A stretch of DNA of 64,000 nucleotides, from positions 1 to 64,000 of the forward strand of contig NZ_JAMXMY010000034.1 of the NCBI RefSeq assembly GCF_024055795.1, in the 5' to 3' direction. Below the pieces are notes generated by a model. The model was not told the DNA's origin. It did not search any database and saw only the letters and a list, made by a program, of their open reading frames with translations. Below are positions 42,999-52,542 of this stretch, piece by piece (positions within the stretch are counted from its first letter, which is position 1; each line of letters starts with the position of its first letter). This DNA comes from Actinoallomurus purpureus (GTDB lineage Bacteria > Actinomycetota > Actinomycetes > Streptosporangiales > Streptosporangiaceae). The position numbers and the translations under genes are program-made.

Positions 42999-43043
42999 TT
43001 CAGGCCAAGACCGAACGTGAGCGCGTGAGGACCGGGTGGCCGC

Positions 43044-43613
43044 TCAGCCGGAGGTCTGAGTCTTCCGCAGCATCGCCAAGTGCGTGCGCAGCTCGGGGAG
43101 AGCATGCTTGGCCAGGGCGATCACTTGGGGGGACGATCCCTGGGAGACCTGGGTCCGGGTGTCTGCGATGACCTTCTGGTGCCCGCCGACCATGGTGCTG
43201 AGGAAGTTCTGGTCGAAGGTCTTCCCCGATTCGTTCCGCAGCCGGGAGGCGACCGTCGCGTCGGCGGGCGTGGGCGTCTTGGGCAGGGAGACTCCGAGGC
43301 GCTCGGCCAGGCGGGTCACTTTGCCGTCGAAGGCGGTGTGGTCGGACACGAGCATCCGGCCGGCCGAGCGCACCTCCGCGGTCGTGCCCTTCTTCCCGGC
43401 CAGCTCGCCGACCTCGATCTCCGCGAGGTTGGCCTGGTGGGCCTCTCTCAGCCAGGCGCGATCCTGGGCGGACACCGGGGCTCGAGACGTCGGCGAGACC
43501 ATCACCGAGGTCGGCCGTGCGGCGCCGGATGCCGGACCCGCCGTGACGGTGACCGCCGTCATGACCATCGCAGCCGCCGCCGGAAGCGCGCGCACGTACG
43601 GATTACGCTGCAT
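43044..43613 (-). CDS. Secreted DUF4142 protein
   Basis: 189 residues. Signal peptide (VRALPAAAAMVMTAVTVTAG) then a DUF4142 four-helix domain: WLREAHQANLAEIEVGELAG, EVRSAGRMLVSDHTAFDGKV, FDQNFLSTMVGGHQKVIA. The His and acidic residues give a ferritin-like layout, but metal binding is not shown. ATG at 43613 with GGGGGAGAC directly upstream. Divergent from a small membrane protein gene. Confidence 0.85.
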   Translation of the reverse strand: MQRNPYVRALPAAAAMVMTAVTVTAGPASGAARPTSVMVSPTSRAPVSAQDRAWLREAHQANLAEIEVGELAGKKGTTAEVRSAGRMLVSDHTAFDGKVTRLAERLGVSLPKTPTPADATVASRLRNESGKTFDQNFLSTMVGGHQKVIADTRTQVSQGSSPQVIALAKHALPELRTHLAMLRKTQTSG

Positions 43614-43746
43614 GTCTCCCCCTGTCAGTAATTGCTGCATTACCACCTGTAATTCTCCTCGCCGTACCCACGGACGAGTGACGTCATGCAGCGCGGGGCT
43701 CCACCGGGTTAGTCTGGGTCTCGGGTCGGACTGGAGGAGAAGAAGC

Positions 43747-43914
43747 TTGAGTGGGGTCGTAACGCTCGCACTGCTGGCGATCCTGCTGGCGTTCATCGCC
43801 AGCCGCGCCCTGAAGCGCGTCGGGCTCAGCATGTCCCGCGACCGCACCATCGGGCTCATGGTCGTCTTCGTGATCGTGGTACTGATGATGTGGGGGCAGC
43901 AGGCCGGAAAATGA
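43747..43914 (+). CDS. Small membrane protein (55 residues)
   Basis: TTG start at 43747 with a strong GGAGGAGAAG upstream. Two hydrophobic helices: VVTLALLAILLAFIASRAL and TIGLMVVFVIVVLMMWG, with a basic connector. Unknown function. The TnpB element begins immediately after its stop codon, so its original 3' flank has been displaced. Confidence 0.65.
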   Translation: MSGVVTLALLAILLAFIASRALKRVGLSMSRDRTIGLMVVFVIVVLMMWGQQAGK

Positions 43915-43919
43915 CGCGC

Positions 43920-44080
43920 TCCCCAGCCTGAAAGGCTGGGGTTTCAGTCCGTGCCGCGTCATGCGGCACCTCTGTGGCTTCCTGCTTCGACGGGCTTGCC
44001 ACCTTGGTGGGGTGGTCTTATCTGCCCTCCACCGGGACGGCGTGCGCCGTCCCGCCCACTGGTGTGGGAGGCGTTTAGCC
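43920..44080 (-). ncRNA. Predicted omega RNA (reRNA) of the TnpB element
   Basis: By family knowledge the guide RNA overlaps the tnpB 3' end and runs through the right end. On the minus strand the region holds GTGCCGC/GCGGCAC (loop ATGAC) and then the CCCCAGCCT hairpin; the guide would be the flank starting AGCGCGTCATTTTCCGG. The 5' limit is a guess. Confidence 0.4.
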
Positions 44081-45191
44081 TCTCCGCCCGTCCGGCGGCG
44101 AGGATGTTCTTGGCTGCGTTGACGTCCCGGTCATGGACCGCCCCACAGGGGCAGGTCCAGAACCGGACGTTCAGCGGCATCGACTCGGCGTTGGTCCCGC
44201 AGACGGAGCACTGCTTGGAGGATGGGAACCACCGGTCGATCCGGTGGAAGGTTCGCCCGTACAGGCGGGCTTTGTACTCCAGCATTGCGACGAATGATGA
44301 CCAGCCGGCGTCGTGAACGCTCTTGGCCAGCCGGGTGCGCGCCAGTCCCTTCACGGCGAGGTCTTCCACGTAGATCGCTTGGTTATCGCGAATCAGCTTC
44401 GTGGAAAGCTGGTGATGGAACTCCCGGCGCGCGTCGGTGACCTTGGCATGCTGGCGGGCCACGGCCAAGCGGGCCTTGTCCCGGTTGTTCGATCCGGGCT
44501 GTTTGCGGGACAGCGCCCGCTGCAGCCGCTTGAGTTTCTTCTCCGCCCGGCGCAGGAAACGCGGCGAGTCGATCTTCCGCCCGTCCGACAGGACCGCGAA
44601 ATGCCCCAGCCCCAGATCGATCCCGGCCTCGGCCTCGACCGGCGGGAGGGACTCCTCCCCGACCTGGACAACGAACGATGCGAAGTACCTTCCGGCCGCG
44701 TCCTTGACCACCGTCACACTGGACGGTTCGGCGGGCAAGGTGCGGGACCAGCGGACCGCCACGTCACCGATCTTCGGCAACCGAAGTTTGCCGCCCGGGG
44801 TGATGGCGAAGCGGGCGTTCTTGGTGAAGCGGATCGTCTGCCGGTTGTCCTTCCTCGACCTAAAGCGAGGCGGGGCCATCTTCGGCCCCTTCCGTTTCCC
44901 CCTCAGAGAGGCGAAGAAGTTGCGGCAGGCGGTGTTCAGGTCGGCGAGCGCCTGCTGCAACGCAACGGCCGACACCTCACCCAGCCACGCACGTTCCGGC
45001 GTCTTCTTCGCATCCGTGATCACCCGCTTGGACAACTCCCCATCGGACAGATACGGGAGTCCGGCTTCACGGGCCTCGTGTCGTGCGCGCAGCCCGTCGT
45101 TGAACACCACGCGCGCGCACCCGAACGCCCTCGCGAGCGCGATCTGCTGTCCCGGGGTGGGGGCCAGGCGATAGGCGTACCGTAACTGCAT
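43959..45191 (-). CDS. tnpB: TnpB RNA-guided endonuclease
   Basis: 410 residues, usual length. N-terminal helix-turn-helix-like start MQLRYAYRLAPTPGQQ, then RuvC motifs: first Asp in AGIDLGLGHF (D192), Glu in IYVEDLAVKGL (E277), and the final Asp in HDRDVNAAKNI (D354/D356). A zinc ribbon, CSVCG ... CPCG (C328, C331, C347, C349), lies between. The catalytic triad is complete, so the nuclease should be active. ATG at 45191; the longer ORF upstream is not conserved sequence. The C-terminal tail beyond residue 370 is Gly/Arg-rich. Confidence 0.93.
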   Translation of the reverse strand: MQLRYAYRLAPTPGQQIALARAFGCARVVFNDGLRARHEAREAGLPYLSDGELSKRVITDAKKTPERAWLGEVSAVALQQALADLNTACRNFFASLRGKRKGPKMAPPRFRSRKDNRQTIRFTKNARFAITPGGKLRLPKIGDVAVRWSRTLPAEPSSVTVVKDAAGRYFASFVVQVGEESLPPVEAEAGIDLGLGHFAVLSDGRKIDSPRFLRRAEKKLKRLQRALSRKQPGSNNRDKARLAVARQHAKVTDARREFHHQLSTKLIRDNQAIYVEDLAVKGLARTRLAKSVHDAGWSSFVAMLEYKARLYGRTFHRIDRWFPSSKQCSVCGTNAESMPLNVRFWTCPCGAVHDRDVNAAKNILAAGRAERLNASHTSGRDGARRPGGGQIRPPHQGGKPVEAGSHRGAA

Positions 45192-45387
45192 AGCACCGCA
45201 CCCTACCGCGGTCCGTATCCTTGGCAGAGCGGTTTCGGAACAATGACGGGTCTGGACCCGGCGAGAGCCTTCGCATCCAGCCTGGAGGCTCAAGCATTGC
45301 GGATGAATCGGGAGGGCATTCTCTGAACCCAAGATGCACCTGAGACGTCATACCGCGTACGGAGCACTCTTTTGCCGGGAGACATCG

Positions 45388-46005
45388 ATGCCACAAGCCA
45401 GCGCGCACGCGCTCAGCGAAGCCGCCTGTCACCTGCGCAGGCTTGTGGACTTCGCCGAGCCTCGCCTCGACGACACCTGCCTCGACCTCGACTGCGGCAC
45501 CTCGGATGTTCTCAACCCGTGGGTCCGCCATGTGACCAGCGCGGACGCTGCGTCCGTACCCGAAGGACCGTTCACGCTCATCACCGCCTGCCTGACTCCC
45601 ACGCCGGACACCGACCCCGTCGCCCTGATCCAGCGGCTCTTCGGCGTCTGCGCCGGACGGCTCGTCATCTCCGACCTCGTACGGACCCGTGGCGGCGACA
45701 GCGGACGCCTCGAACGCCTCCGCGACCCGGCCCGTACGGCGACGCGCACGTTCCGCGAGCTGATGGACCTGGTCCGGGAGGCCGGGGGTGAGACGCGCCG
45801 ACTCGAGGTGTTCACGATCGAGCGCCCGATCGACCCGTGGCTCGCCGACGTCGATGACGGCGACCGGATCCGGAATGAGCTGACCGCCGAGCTCGACGGC
45901 GGCCCGAAGACCGGGGCCCGCCCGCGCCTGATCGGCCGGGAGCTGTGGTTCACCCAGTCATGGGCCTACGTCGCCGCCGAGCCCGCCCGCGCGAGCCGGA
46001 CCTGA
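45388..46005 (+). CDS. Methyltransferase-like protein
   Basis: 205 residues with a class I SAM-fold pattern: motif I-like TCLDLDCGTSDVL (about residue 34), an acidic position in VTSAD, and FTLITACLTPTPD where the catalytic loop would be. The glycine-rich loop is degenerate (CGTSD rather than GxGxG), so it may bind SAM weakly or not at all. The UbiE-like order DLVRTRGG ... FRELMDLVREAGG is kept. ATG at 45388 with GGGAGA upstream. Stands alone beside the TnpB element. Confidence 0.6.
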   Translation: MPQASAHALSEAACHLRRLVDFAEPRLDDTCLDLDCGTSDVLNPWVRHVTSADAASVPEGPFTLITACLTPTPDTDPVALIQRLFGVCAGRLVISDLVRTRGGDSGRLERLRDPARTATRTFRELMDLVREAGGETRRLEVFTIERPIDPWLADVDDGDRIRNELTAELDGGPKTGARPRLIGRELWFTQSWAYVAAEPARASRT

Positions 46006-46091
46006 GCAACACCCCGGCACCGCTGGGCTGTACGGCCGAGCCGGTCAGCCGGTAGCCCGCACCGGCACGCTGCGCCTCACGGCCGAGTCGG

Positions 46092-47093
46092 TCAGCGGAG
46101 GCCGGGTGGAACCAGCACCGCCGCTCCGTTGACCCGGTCGGCGGCCAGGTCCGCCAGCGCGCAGTCCGCCTCGGTCAGGGGATAGGGCGTGACCGTGACC
46201 TTGAGCCGCAGCCGGTCGGCCAGCCGGAGGAACTCCTCGCCGTCCGCCCGGGTGTTCGCGGTCACGCTGCGGAGCCGGCGCTCCTGGAACAGCTGGGCCT
46301 GGTAGTTCAGCACCGGGATGTCCGTGAGGTGGATCCCCGCGATGGCGAGGGTGCCGCCGCGGTCGAGGCGTTCGAGGGCGGCCGGGACCAGTTCGCCGGC
46401 GGGCGCGAAGATGATCGCCGAGTCGAGCGGCTCCGGGCTCGGGTCGAACGAGTCCTGTGCCGACGCCGCACCGAGCTCGAGCGCCAGCGTACGGGCCGCC
46501 GCCGCGCGCGTGAACACGTGGACCACGGCGCCCTGGGCGATGGCGACCTGCGCGGCCAGATGCGCCGACCCGCCGAAGCCCCAGATGCCGAGCCGGCCGG
46601 CCGGGGGCAGCGCGGCGCTGCGCAGCGCGCGGTACCCGATGATCCCGGCGCACAGCAGCGGCGCCAGCTCGGCGTCGGCCCGGTCGCCGGGCAGCGGATA
46701 GATGTACGCCTCGGGGGCGACCGCGAACTCGGCGTACCCACCGTGCGCGTCCCAGCCGGTGTAGACCGAGCGGGGGCAGAGGTTCTCCTCACCGCGCCGG
46801 CAGTACGCGCACCTGCCGCAGGTGCGGCGCAGCCACGCCACACCGACCCGGTCCCCCGCCGCGAACCGGTCTCCGGGGGTCACCACCTCGCCGACGATCT
46901 CGTGGCCGGGCGTCACACCGGGCAGGTGCGGCGGCAGGTCCCCTTCGGCGACGTGCAGGTCCGTCCGGCACACCCCGCAGGCGCGCACGCGCACGAGCAC
47001 CTCGCCGGGCCCCGGCTCGGGAACCGGCCGGTCGATCGCCCGCAGCGGCCCGGTCTTGATCGGCCCAGGCTCCCCTACCTCCCACGCCAGCAC
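46092..47093 (-). CDS. Zinc-dependent alcohol dehydrogenase (AdhA-like)
   Basis: 333-residue medium-chain dehydrogenase. Catalytic zinc ligands C39 (ACGVCRTD) and H64/E65 (PGHEIVG); structural zinc ligands C92, C95, C98, C106 in [16 protein letters not shown]. The Rossmann motif is [17 protein letters not shown], where GxGGxxH replaces GxGxxG as in bacterial AdhA-type enzymes. It likely oxidises or reduces short alcohols or aldehydes with NAD(P). Ends 86 bp from the convergent methyltransferase-like gene; an 18-nt direct repeat (46033 and 46079) lies near its stop. Confidence 0.9.
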   Translation of the reverse strand: MLAWEVGEPGPIKTGPLRAIDRPVPEPGPGEVLVRVRACGVCRTDLHVAEGDLPPHLPGVTPGHEIVGEVVTPGDRFAAGDRVGVAWLRRTCGRCAYCRRGEENLCPRSVYTGWDAHGGYAEFAVAPEAYIYPLPGDRADAELAPLLCAGIIGYRALRSAALPPAGRLGIWGFGGSAHLAAQVAIAQGAVVHVFTRAAAARTLALELGAASAQDSFDPSPEPLDSAIIFAPAGELVPAALERLDRGGTLAIAGIHLTDIPVLNYQAQLFQERRLRSVTANTRADGEEFLRLADRLRLKVTVTPYPLTEADCALADLAADRVNGAAVLVPPGLR

Positions 47094-47175
47094 TCCTCCA
47101 CCCTAACCAGCGCGGCCGAGGGGTCACCGCCGGTCGGCGTGCCGGGAGTCCGCGGGCCACCGCCCTACCCCCGCT

Positions 47176-49410
47176 TCAGGACTTCAGCGGGATCTCGAAC
47201 CACACCGCCTTGCCGTCGCTGGTCGGGCGGGAGCCCCAGCGGGCGGCGAGCTGGTCGACGAGGTAGAGGCCACGGCCGCCCTCGTCGGTCTCGCCGGCGC
47301 TCCGGATGCGGGGCAGGCGCATGTCCTTGTCCAGCACCTCGACCCAGACGGCCTTCTCGCCGCGCCGGAGCCGGAGCGTGAACTCCTTGGTGGCGGGCTC
47401 GCGCCGACCCAGGTCGGGCATGTCCCACGGGTCCTCGAAACCGCCCGGCCCGTCGAGACCCAATGCCCCCTCGAGGACGAACTCGCGCCGGGGTGCCGGG
47501 GTGTTGGCCGCGTGCAGCACGACGTTGGTAACCACTTCGGAGACCAGCAGGCAGGCGAAGTCGGACTGCTCGTCCAGCATGCCCCAGTCGGCGAACGTCT
47601 CGGCGGCCAGGCGACGGGCCTCCGAGACCATGATGGGCTCGGCGGGGAACGTGCGCTCCTCGACGTGAAGGCGGTTCGGCGAGGTGCGGACGACGACGAT
47701 GGCCACGTCGTCGTCGATGTCGCCGGGGACGGCGTCGAACGCCGCGTTGGCGATCGACTCGACGTCGCCCCGTGCCGCCTTGCGGACCGCCTCGTACAGC
47801 AGCTCGCGCGCCTGCTCGCGGCTTTGGTAGTCGCCGTCGTCCTTGGGCCGGCGCTCGATCAGCCCGTCGGTGTAGAGGACCAGGGTGCTGCCGGGTGGCA
47901 GCTCGCGGGTCTCCTCTTCGTACCGGATGTCGCCGCCCACGCCCGGCTGGCGAACGCCGAGCATGGCGCCCCTGCCGCTGGCCTCCAGCTCGCCCACCTC
48001 GCCGTCGAGGATGAGCAGCGGAGGCTGGTGTCCCGCGTTGGCGAAGGAGAGGTGCCGTGACCAGGCGTCGTAGACGAAGTACGTGACGGACACGAGCGGC
48101 GTCTCCGGCGCCTCGGGCGTGGCCCCGTTGGCGTAGCGGACCGGGGTGTTCATCGTGCGCACCCATTCGTCCAGCTTGGTCAGGATGTCGGCCGGGGGCT
48201 TGTCGTCCTGCGCGAACGCGCGCAGCGCCGCCCGCAGCTGCCCCATCACGGCGGCGGCTCGGGCGCCCCTGCCCTCGACGTCGCCGATGACCAGGCCCAC
48301 CCGGCCCGCCGACAGCGGGATCACGTCGTACCAGTCGCCGCCCACCTGGGTCTGGATGCCCTGGCCGTGCGACTCGAGGGGGCGGGCCGGCTCGTAGCGC
48401 CAGGCGATCTCCAGCCCGTCGAGGGGCGGTGGCCGGTCGCCCGGCAGGAGCTGCTTCTGGAACGCCAGGGCGGTCTCGCGCTCCTCCTCGAACAGCATCG
48501 CGTTGTCGATCGCGAGCGCCACCCGGCTCGCGATGGCGCCGATGAGGTCGCGGTCGAACCCGTCGTAGTGCGGATCGGGCCGGACGCTGATGCTGGACAG
48601 GGCCAGGCTCATCACACCGAGCAGCTCTCCGCGCGCCAGCAGCGGAGCGGCGACGATCGACGTCACGCCGACCTCGTCGCCGAGCCGCTTGCTCGCCGGG
48701 TGCGGCGCCTTCATCCGGTCGGCGACGACGTCCTCGATCAGCACCGCGTCGCGGCGTGCCATGGCCTTCGCGCAGAAGTGGCCGGGGGGATACTCGACGG
48801 TCTCGCCGACCTCCGCCCACGTGCCCGGCGGCGGGGTGAAGCCGCCCCCGTGCCGGGACACCCGGCGGAAGAGCTTGTCACCGCTGAACAGGTCGATGAA
48901 GCAGTGATCGGCGAACTGGGGAATGAGCGTGTCGGCGACGCGGCGCAGCGTCTGCTGCAGCTCCAGCGAGCCGGCGAGCCGCTCCCCGATCCGCTCGAGC
49001 AGGCCGTAGCGGTCCTGGTCGCGCTGGTTGCTGCGCAACGCCTCCCGAGCGAAGATCACCAGGCCCTCGACGCCCCCGGAGGGGTGCCGCAGGGGCACGG
49101 CGTACGCCCGGGTGTAGACCGTGCTGCCGTCGACCCGGACGTTGCAGAACGTGCCCTCCCAGACCCCGCCGCGCAGGACGCGCCGACCCAGATCCTTGGC
49201 CTGCTCGTGATCCTCCTCGGCCACGCCGAGGGACAGCCACGACCGGCCGATGTACTCCGGGCCGCCGTAACCGAGCAGGGTCTCGGTGAACGCGTTGGTG
49301 TAGATGACGTTGCCGAAGCGGTCGCAGACGATGACCGCCATCTCCGCGGCGTCCAGCACGGTCTTCGGCGGCAGCAGCGCGTCGACGGGCGAGTCACCCC
49401 AACGCTTCAT
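47176..49410 (-). CDS. PAS-GAF-SpoIIE phosphatase with C-terminal HATPase
   Basis: 744-residue multi-domain stress regulator. PAS domain (about 15-125, FGNVIYTNAFTETLLGYGG), GAF domain (about 150-310), PP2C/SpoIIE phosphatase (about 335-560: VGGDWYDVIPL, GDVEGRGARAAAVM, FANAGHQPPLLI, LVLYTDGLIERR, DDDVAIVVVR) and an RsbW-like ATPase (about 600-744: LLVSEVVTNVVLHA, EGGRGLYLVDQLAARWG). It combines phosphatase and kinase-like parts of a partner-switching pathway controlling a sigma factor. The anti-sigma antagonist partner is not in the window. Confidence 0.92.
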   Translation of the reverse strand: MKRWGDSPVDALLPPKTVLDAAEMAVIVCDRFGNVIYTNAFTETLLGYGGPEYIGRSWLSLGVAEEDHEQAKDLGRRVLRGGVWEGTFCNVRVDGSTVYTRAYAVPLRHPSGGVEGLVIFAREALRSNQRDQDRYGLLERIGERLAGSLELQQTLRRVADTLIPQFADHCFIDLFSGDKLFRRVSRHGGGFTPPPGTWAEVGETVEYPPGHFCAKAMARRDAVLIEDVVADRMKAPHPASKRLGDEVGVTSIVAAPLLARGELLGVMSLALSSISVRPDPHYDGFDRDLIGAIASRVALAIDNAMLFEEERETALAFQKQLLPGDRPPPLDGLEIAWRYEPARPLESHGQGIQTQVGGDWYDVIPLSAGRVGLVIGDVEGRGARAAAVMGQLRAALRAFAQDDKPPADILTKLDEWVRTMNTPVRYANGATPEAPETPLVSVTYFVYDAWSRHLSFANAGHQPPLLILDGEVGELEASGRGAMLGVRQPGVGGDIRYEEETRELPPGSTLVLYTDGLIERRPKDDGDYQSREQARELLYEAVRKAARGDVESIANAAFDAVPGDIDDDVAIVVVRTSPNRLHVEERTFPAEPIMVSEARRLAAETFADWGMLDEQSDFACLLVSEVVTNVVLHAANTPAPRREFVLEGALGLDGPGGFEDPWDMPDLGRREPATKEFTLRLRRGEKAVWVEVLDKDMRLPRIRSAGETDEGGRGLYLVDQLAARWGSRPTSDGKAVWFEIPLKS

Positions 49411-49508
49411 GGGCCTGTCACCTTGCGAACGCTCACGCGGCCCCCCGAATACGGTCCCCCGACCTATTGAACGACGAACACCGCGCCGGGATACGTGGAA
49501 CCGGCAAC

Positions 49509-50210
49509 TCAGCGCTTCGACACGAAGACGTGAGCGGCCACACGGTGTGGAATCTCGATGGACGGACTATCGGCTGCGTCGTCACACGTCACCCGGATAC
49601 CGTCGTCGGCGGCCGCAAGCGTCACCTCTCGTCCCGGTTGAATCCCGATCTCCTTGAGCTGGAGCATCAGCGCGCGGTCGCCCTGGACCTGCTCGCTGAT
49701 GCGTTGAACGACCACCGGCACCCCGGTCACGGTCGCGACCTCGGTCATGAGCGCCAGCGGCTCCCCGGCCGGTGCCTCGGCGTCGGCGCCCAACTCGGTC
49801 AGACCGGGGATCGGATTGCCGTGCGGGCACGTCGACGGGCCGTCGAGCAGGCTGACCAGCCGCCGCTCGACCTCCTCGGACATGACGTGCTCCCAGCGGC
49901 AGGCCTCGACGTGGACGTCTTCCCAGGGCAGCCCGATGACGTTGACGAGCAGGCATTCGGCGAGCCGGTGCTTGCGCATGACCCGGACGGCCAGGGACCG
50001 ACCGGTGTCGGTGAGCTCCAGGTGGCGATCGCCTTCGACCTTGACCAGGTCGTCGCGCTCCATCCGCGCGACCGTCTGGCTGACCGTCGGACCACTCTGT
50101 GACAACCGCTCGGCGATGCGCGCGCGAAGCGGGACGATGCCCTCCTCTTCGAGCTCGAAGATCGTACGGAGGTACATCTCCGTGGTGTCGATCAAGCCGT
50201 GTGCGGTCAA
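49509..50210 (-). CDS. ideR: DtxR/IdeR family metal-dependent regulator
   Basis: 233 residues, full DtxR length: N-terminal helix-turn-helix (LIDTTEMYLRTIFELEEEG, IAERLSQSGPTVSQTVARME), metal and dimerisation domain with the Cys/Glu/His ligand set in EACRWEHVMSEEVERRLV, and a C-terminal SH3-like domain. In actinobacteria IdeR/DmdR represses iron uptake with Fe2+. Sequence fits IdeR well, although a manganese-type paralogue cannot be excluded. GTG/ATG start at 50210. Divergent from UdgX. Confidence 0.9.
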   Translation of the reverse strand: MTAHGLIDTTEMYLRTIFELEEEGIVPLRARIAERLSQSGPTVSQTVARMERDDLVKVEGDRHLELTDTGRSLAVRVMRKHRLAECLLVNVIGLPWEDVHVEACRWEHVMSEEVERRLVSLLDGPSTCPHGNPIPGLTELGADAEAPAGEPLALMTEVATVTGVPVVVQRISEQVQGDRALMLQLKEIGIQPGREVTLAAADDGIRVTCDDAADSPSIEIPHRVAAHVFVSKR

Positions 50211-50373
50211 GGCTTCCTCCAGTCTCGCCCCATGCTACGGCGGATCAGCGACGGTTGGGGAACCGACGGCGGCAGGGGGGCGATCCACTTCTTCTCTTTC
50301 TTCGAAACGTCCCGCGCGGACGTGCTCTTCCCCGCCGGGTTCGGACCCCCTCGCCGGGTAGATTGAGCGCGCG

Positions 50374-51036
50374 ATGACACGTTTCGAAGGAGCCGAACAC
50401 TACGTCCCGGCCGGGGCGGATCTCGACGGCCTGCGCCGCTCCGTCCAGGACTGCCGGGGCTGCGACCTGTACGCGGACGCCACCCAGGCCGTGCTCGGGT
50501 CGGGCGGCCCGGCCGCGCGCGTGGTCCTGGTCGGCGAACAGCCCGGTGACCAGGAGGACCGCCAGGGCGCACCGTTCGTGGGGCCGGCCGGCCGGTTGCT
50601 GGACAAGGCGCTGGCCGAGGCGGGCATCGAGCGCGGTGACGCCTACGTCACCAACTCGGTCAAGCACTTCCGGTTCAGCCAGTCCGGAGCGGGCGAGCGC
50701 CGCATCCACCAGACGCCGGACGCCACCCACATCTCGGCGTGCCGGCCGTGGCTCACCGCCGAGTTGCGCATCATCGACCCGGAGGTGATCGTCGTTCTCG
50801 GCGCCACGGCGGGCAAGGCGCTGCTCGGCCCGTCCTTCCGCGTCACGAGGCAACGCGGCCAGCTGATCCCGCGCCCGCCGCTGGACGACGAGTCGGCCAC
50901 GCAGAACGGCTTCTACGTCCCGACCGTCCACCCGTCGGCCGTACTGCGCGCCGACGACCGCGACGCGGCGTACGCCGGTCTGGTCTCGGATCTGAAGGTC
51001 GCCGCCGAGGTCCTGCAGCCGGCCACCCGGCCCTGA
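50374..51036 (+). CDS. UdgX-type uracil-DNA glycosylase
   Basis: 220 residues. 4Fe-4S uracil-DNA glycosylase superfamily: Cys pair in DCRGCDLY (C27, C30), GEQPGDQEDRQGAPFVGP motif A, and HPSAVLR motif B. The loop GERRIHQTPDATH has the His (H112) that in UdgX proteins becomes covalently bound to the abasic site after uracil removal, separating it from ordinary family 4 enzymes. Role in DNA repair or uracil-DNA tagging. ATG at 50374. Single gene. Confidence 0.9.
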   Translation: MTRFEGAEHYVPAGADLDGLRRSVQDCRGCDLYADATQAVLGSGGPAARVVLVGEQPGDQEDRQGAPFVGPAGRLLDKALAEAGIERGDAYVTNSVKHFRFSQSGAGERRIHQTPDATHISACRPWLTAELRIIDPEVIVVLGATAGKALLGPSFRVTRQRGQLIPRPPLDDESATQNGFYVPTVHPSAVLRADDRDAAYAGLVSDLKVAAEVLQPATRP

Positions 51037-51090
51037 AGAATCCCCCGGGCCTGGTGACCCGGGGTCTCCTCACCCTGCTCGCCTGCGCGG

Positions 51091-52404
51091 TCAGCCCGCC
51101 AGGGAGGCGCCGAAGCCGGCCTTGGCCGCGGACACGCCGGCGGACTTGCCGCCGAAGACCATCATCCCCGCGATGCCCTGGCCGGGGTAGATCGAGACAC
51201 CTCCGTCGCCGCCGTTCTCGCCGGGGGTGCCGACGGCCAGGTCGAGGCGGGTGTCGCCGTCGAGGTCGGCGAGGGACAGCGCGCCGCCGTACCGGTCGCC
51301 GCTCTCGGAGACGCCCGGCACGCCCTCGGTGTTCTGGCTGAACGACGAGGAGCCGGCGCCGAGCCGCCAGCCGGCGTTCCCGCGCAGGACGGTCACGGCA
51401 CCGGCGTTCCGTCGTTTCCCGATGTCCTCACCCGGCGCGCCGACGACCACCTCGGCGCGCCCGTCGCCGTCGACGTCGCGCGCGGCGACCGCCGCGCCGA
51501 ACTCGTCGCCCGTCTCGCCCTTCCCTGGGACGCCGCTGGAGTCCTGCCCGTACGAACGGGGGTGCCGCAGGTCACCGCCGGGGTAGATCTTCACGAGCCC
51601 GCCGTGTGCCCCTGCGGGGTCGCCCGCGACGACGTCCCCGCGACGGTCGCCGCCCACATCCCCGATCGCGACGCCGCCGGTGGCGCCCACGCTCGCCGTC
51701 ACCGGCGCCGTGCGCAGCCCGGTCTTCGAGCCGTGGAGGAGGCGCAGGCGGCCGTCGGCGTTCCAGGCCGCGTCGGCGTACCCGTCGCCGTTCACGTCCC
51801 CGGCCGCGATCGCCACGCGCCGGGCGGCCCGGCCCTTGATCGTGGCGACGACCTTCGCGTCGCCGGTGGCGAACCCGACGACGAGGAGCGCGGAGTTCCC
51901 CGCCACCAGGAGATCGGGGTGCCCGTCGTGGTCGACGTCCCCGACCGCGAGGGCCCGGCCCGCCCCGTCTCCGGGGGTCAGGACGGCCCGGCGGCTCAGG
52001 CCAGAACGGCTCCCGGTGAAGATCTCGATGGTGCCGCGACCGGGAGCGCCCACCGCCAGGTCGGCGTGCCCGTCGCCGTCGAAGTCCGCGGTCGCGACCG
52101 CGGTGCCGAACGCTCCCCCGGACCGCAGCGGGGCCAGGACCTGATGGTGCTTGACGTCGGCGCCGCCGCGCGAGCCGTACACGACGGCCACCCTGCCGCC
52201 GCCGGTCGCGGCCGGCGCTCCGATCGCCAGGTCGCCGTAGCCGTCGCCGTTGACATCGGCGACGCCCGGCGTCCGGGCGGCGACCCCGGGCGTGCGAGCG
52301 GCGGACCATGGGGTGGGCGCGGCGGCGTGGGCGGGGGCCGCGCTCAGTGCCGCGGGCAGGCCGATCAGGGCGAGCGTCGTCGCCGCTCGCAGGCGTCGCT
52401 GCAT
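51091..52404 (-). CDS. Secreted FG-GAP (integrin alpha-like) repeat protein
   Basis: 437 residues. Signal peptide (TTLALIGLPAALSAAPAHA), then about seven FG-GAP repeats forming a predicted beta-propeller. Each carries a calcium-loop variant: DVNGDGYGDL, DFDGDGHADL, DVDHDGHPDL, DVNGDGYADA, DVGGDRRGDV, DVDGDGRAEV, DLDGDTRLDL. The fifth is degenerate. Probably an extracellular, calcium-binding protein of unknown ligand. No membrane anchor at the C-terminus. Confidence 0.9.
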   Translation of the reverse strand: MQRRLRAATTLALIGLPAALSAAPAHAAAPTPWSAARTPGVAARTPGVADVNGDGYGDLAIGAPAATGGGRVAVVYGSRGGADVKHHQVLAPLRSGGAFGTAVATADFDGDGHADLAVGAPGRGTIEIFTGSRSGLSRRAVLTPGDGAGRALAVGDVDHDGHPDLLVAGNSALLVVGFATGDAKVVATIKGRAARRVAIAAGDVNGDGYADAAWNADGRLRLLHGSKTGLRTAPVTASVGATGGVAIGDVGGDRRGDVVAGDPAGAHGGLVKIYPGGDLRHPRSYGQDSSGVPGKGETGDEFGAAVAARDVDGDGRAEVVVGAPGEDIGKRRNAGAVTVLRGNAGWRLGAGSSSFSQNTEGVPGVSESGDRYGGALSLADLDGDTRLDLAVGTPGENGGDGGVSIYPGQGIAGMMVFGGKSAGVSAAKAGFGASLAG

Positions 52405-52542
52405 GAAGTCCTCGGTTCCGGGCGGGTACGGAAGATCACGTGGGCGGTGCGAACGGTAGTGCGCCGGTCGCGCTGGGGCAATGCCCTGTCCCGGCGAGTC
52501 TCCTCAAGATCCTTTCGGCCCCGTCCCGGGCCCCCGCCCCGT

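Larger units (their letters stand above)
43915..45295 (-). mobile_element. IS200/IS605-like element with tnpB only
   Basis: Contains tnpB but no Y1 transposase. The right end carries the perfect hairpin CCCCAGCCT-GAA-AGGCTGGGG (43921-43941); the left side has a related short palindrome CAGCCTGGAGGCT (45278-45290). I take these as subterminal hairpins, so exact ends are approximate. No target duplication is expected for this family. Likely mobilised only in trans. Confidence 0.6.

Noticed and set aside
51091-52404. Periodic DNA repeats
   Set aside because: They are coding FG-GAP repeats in an exported protein.
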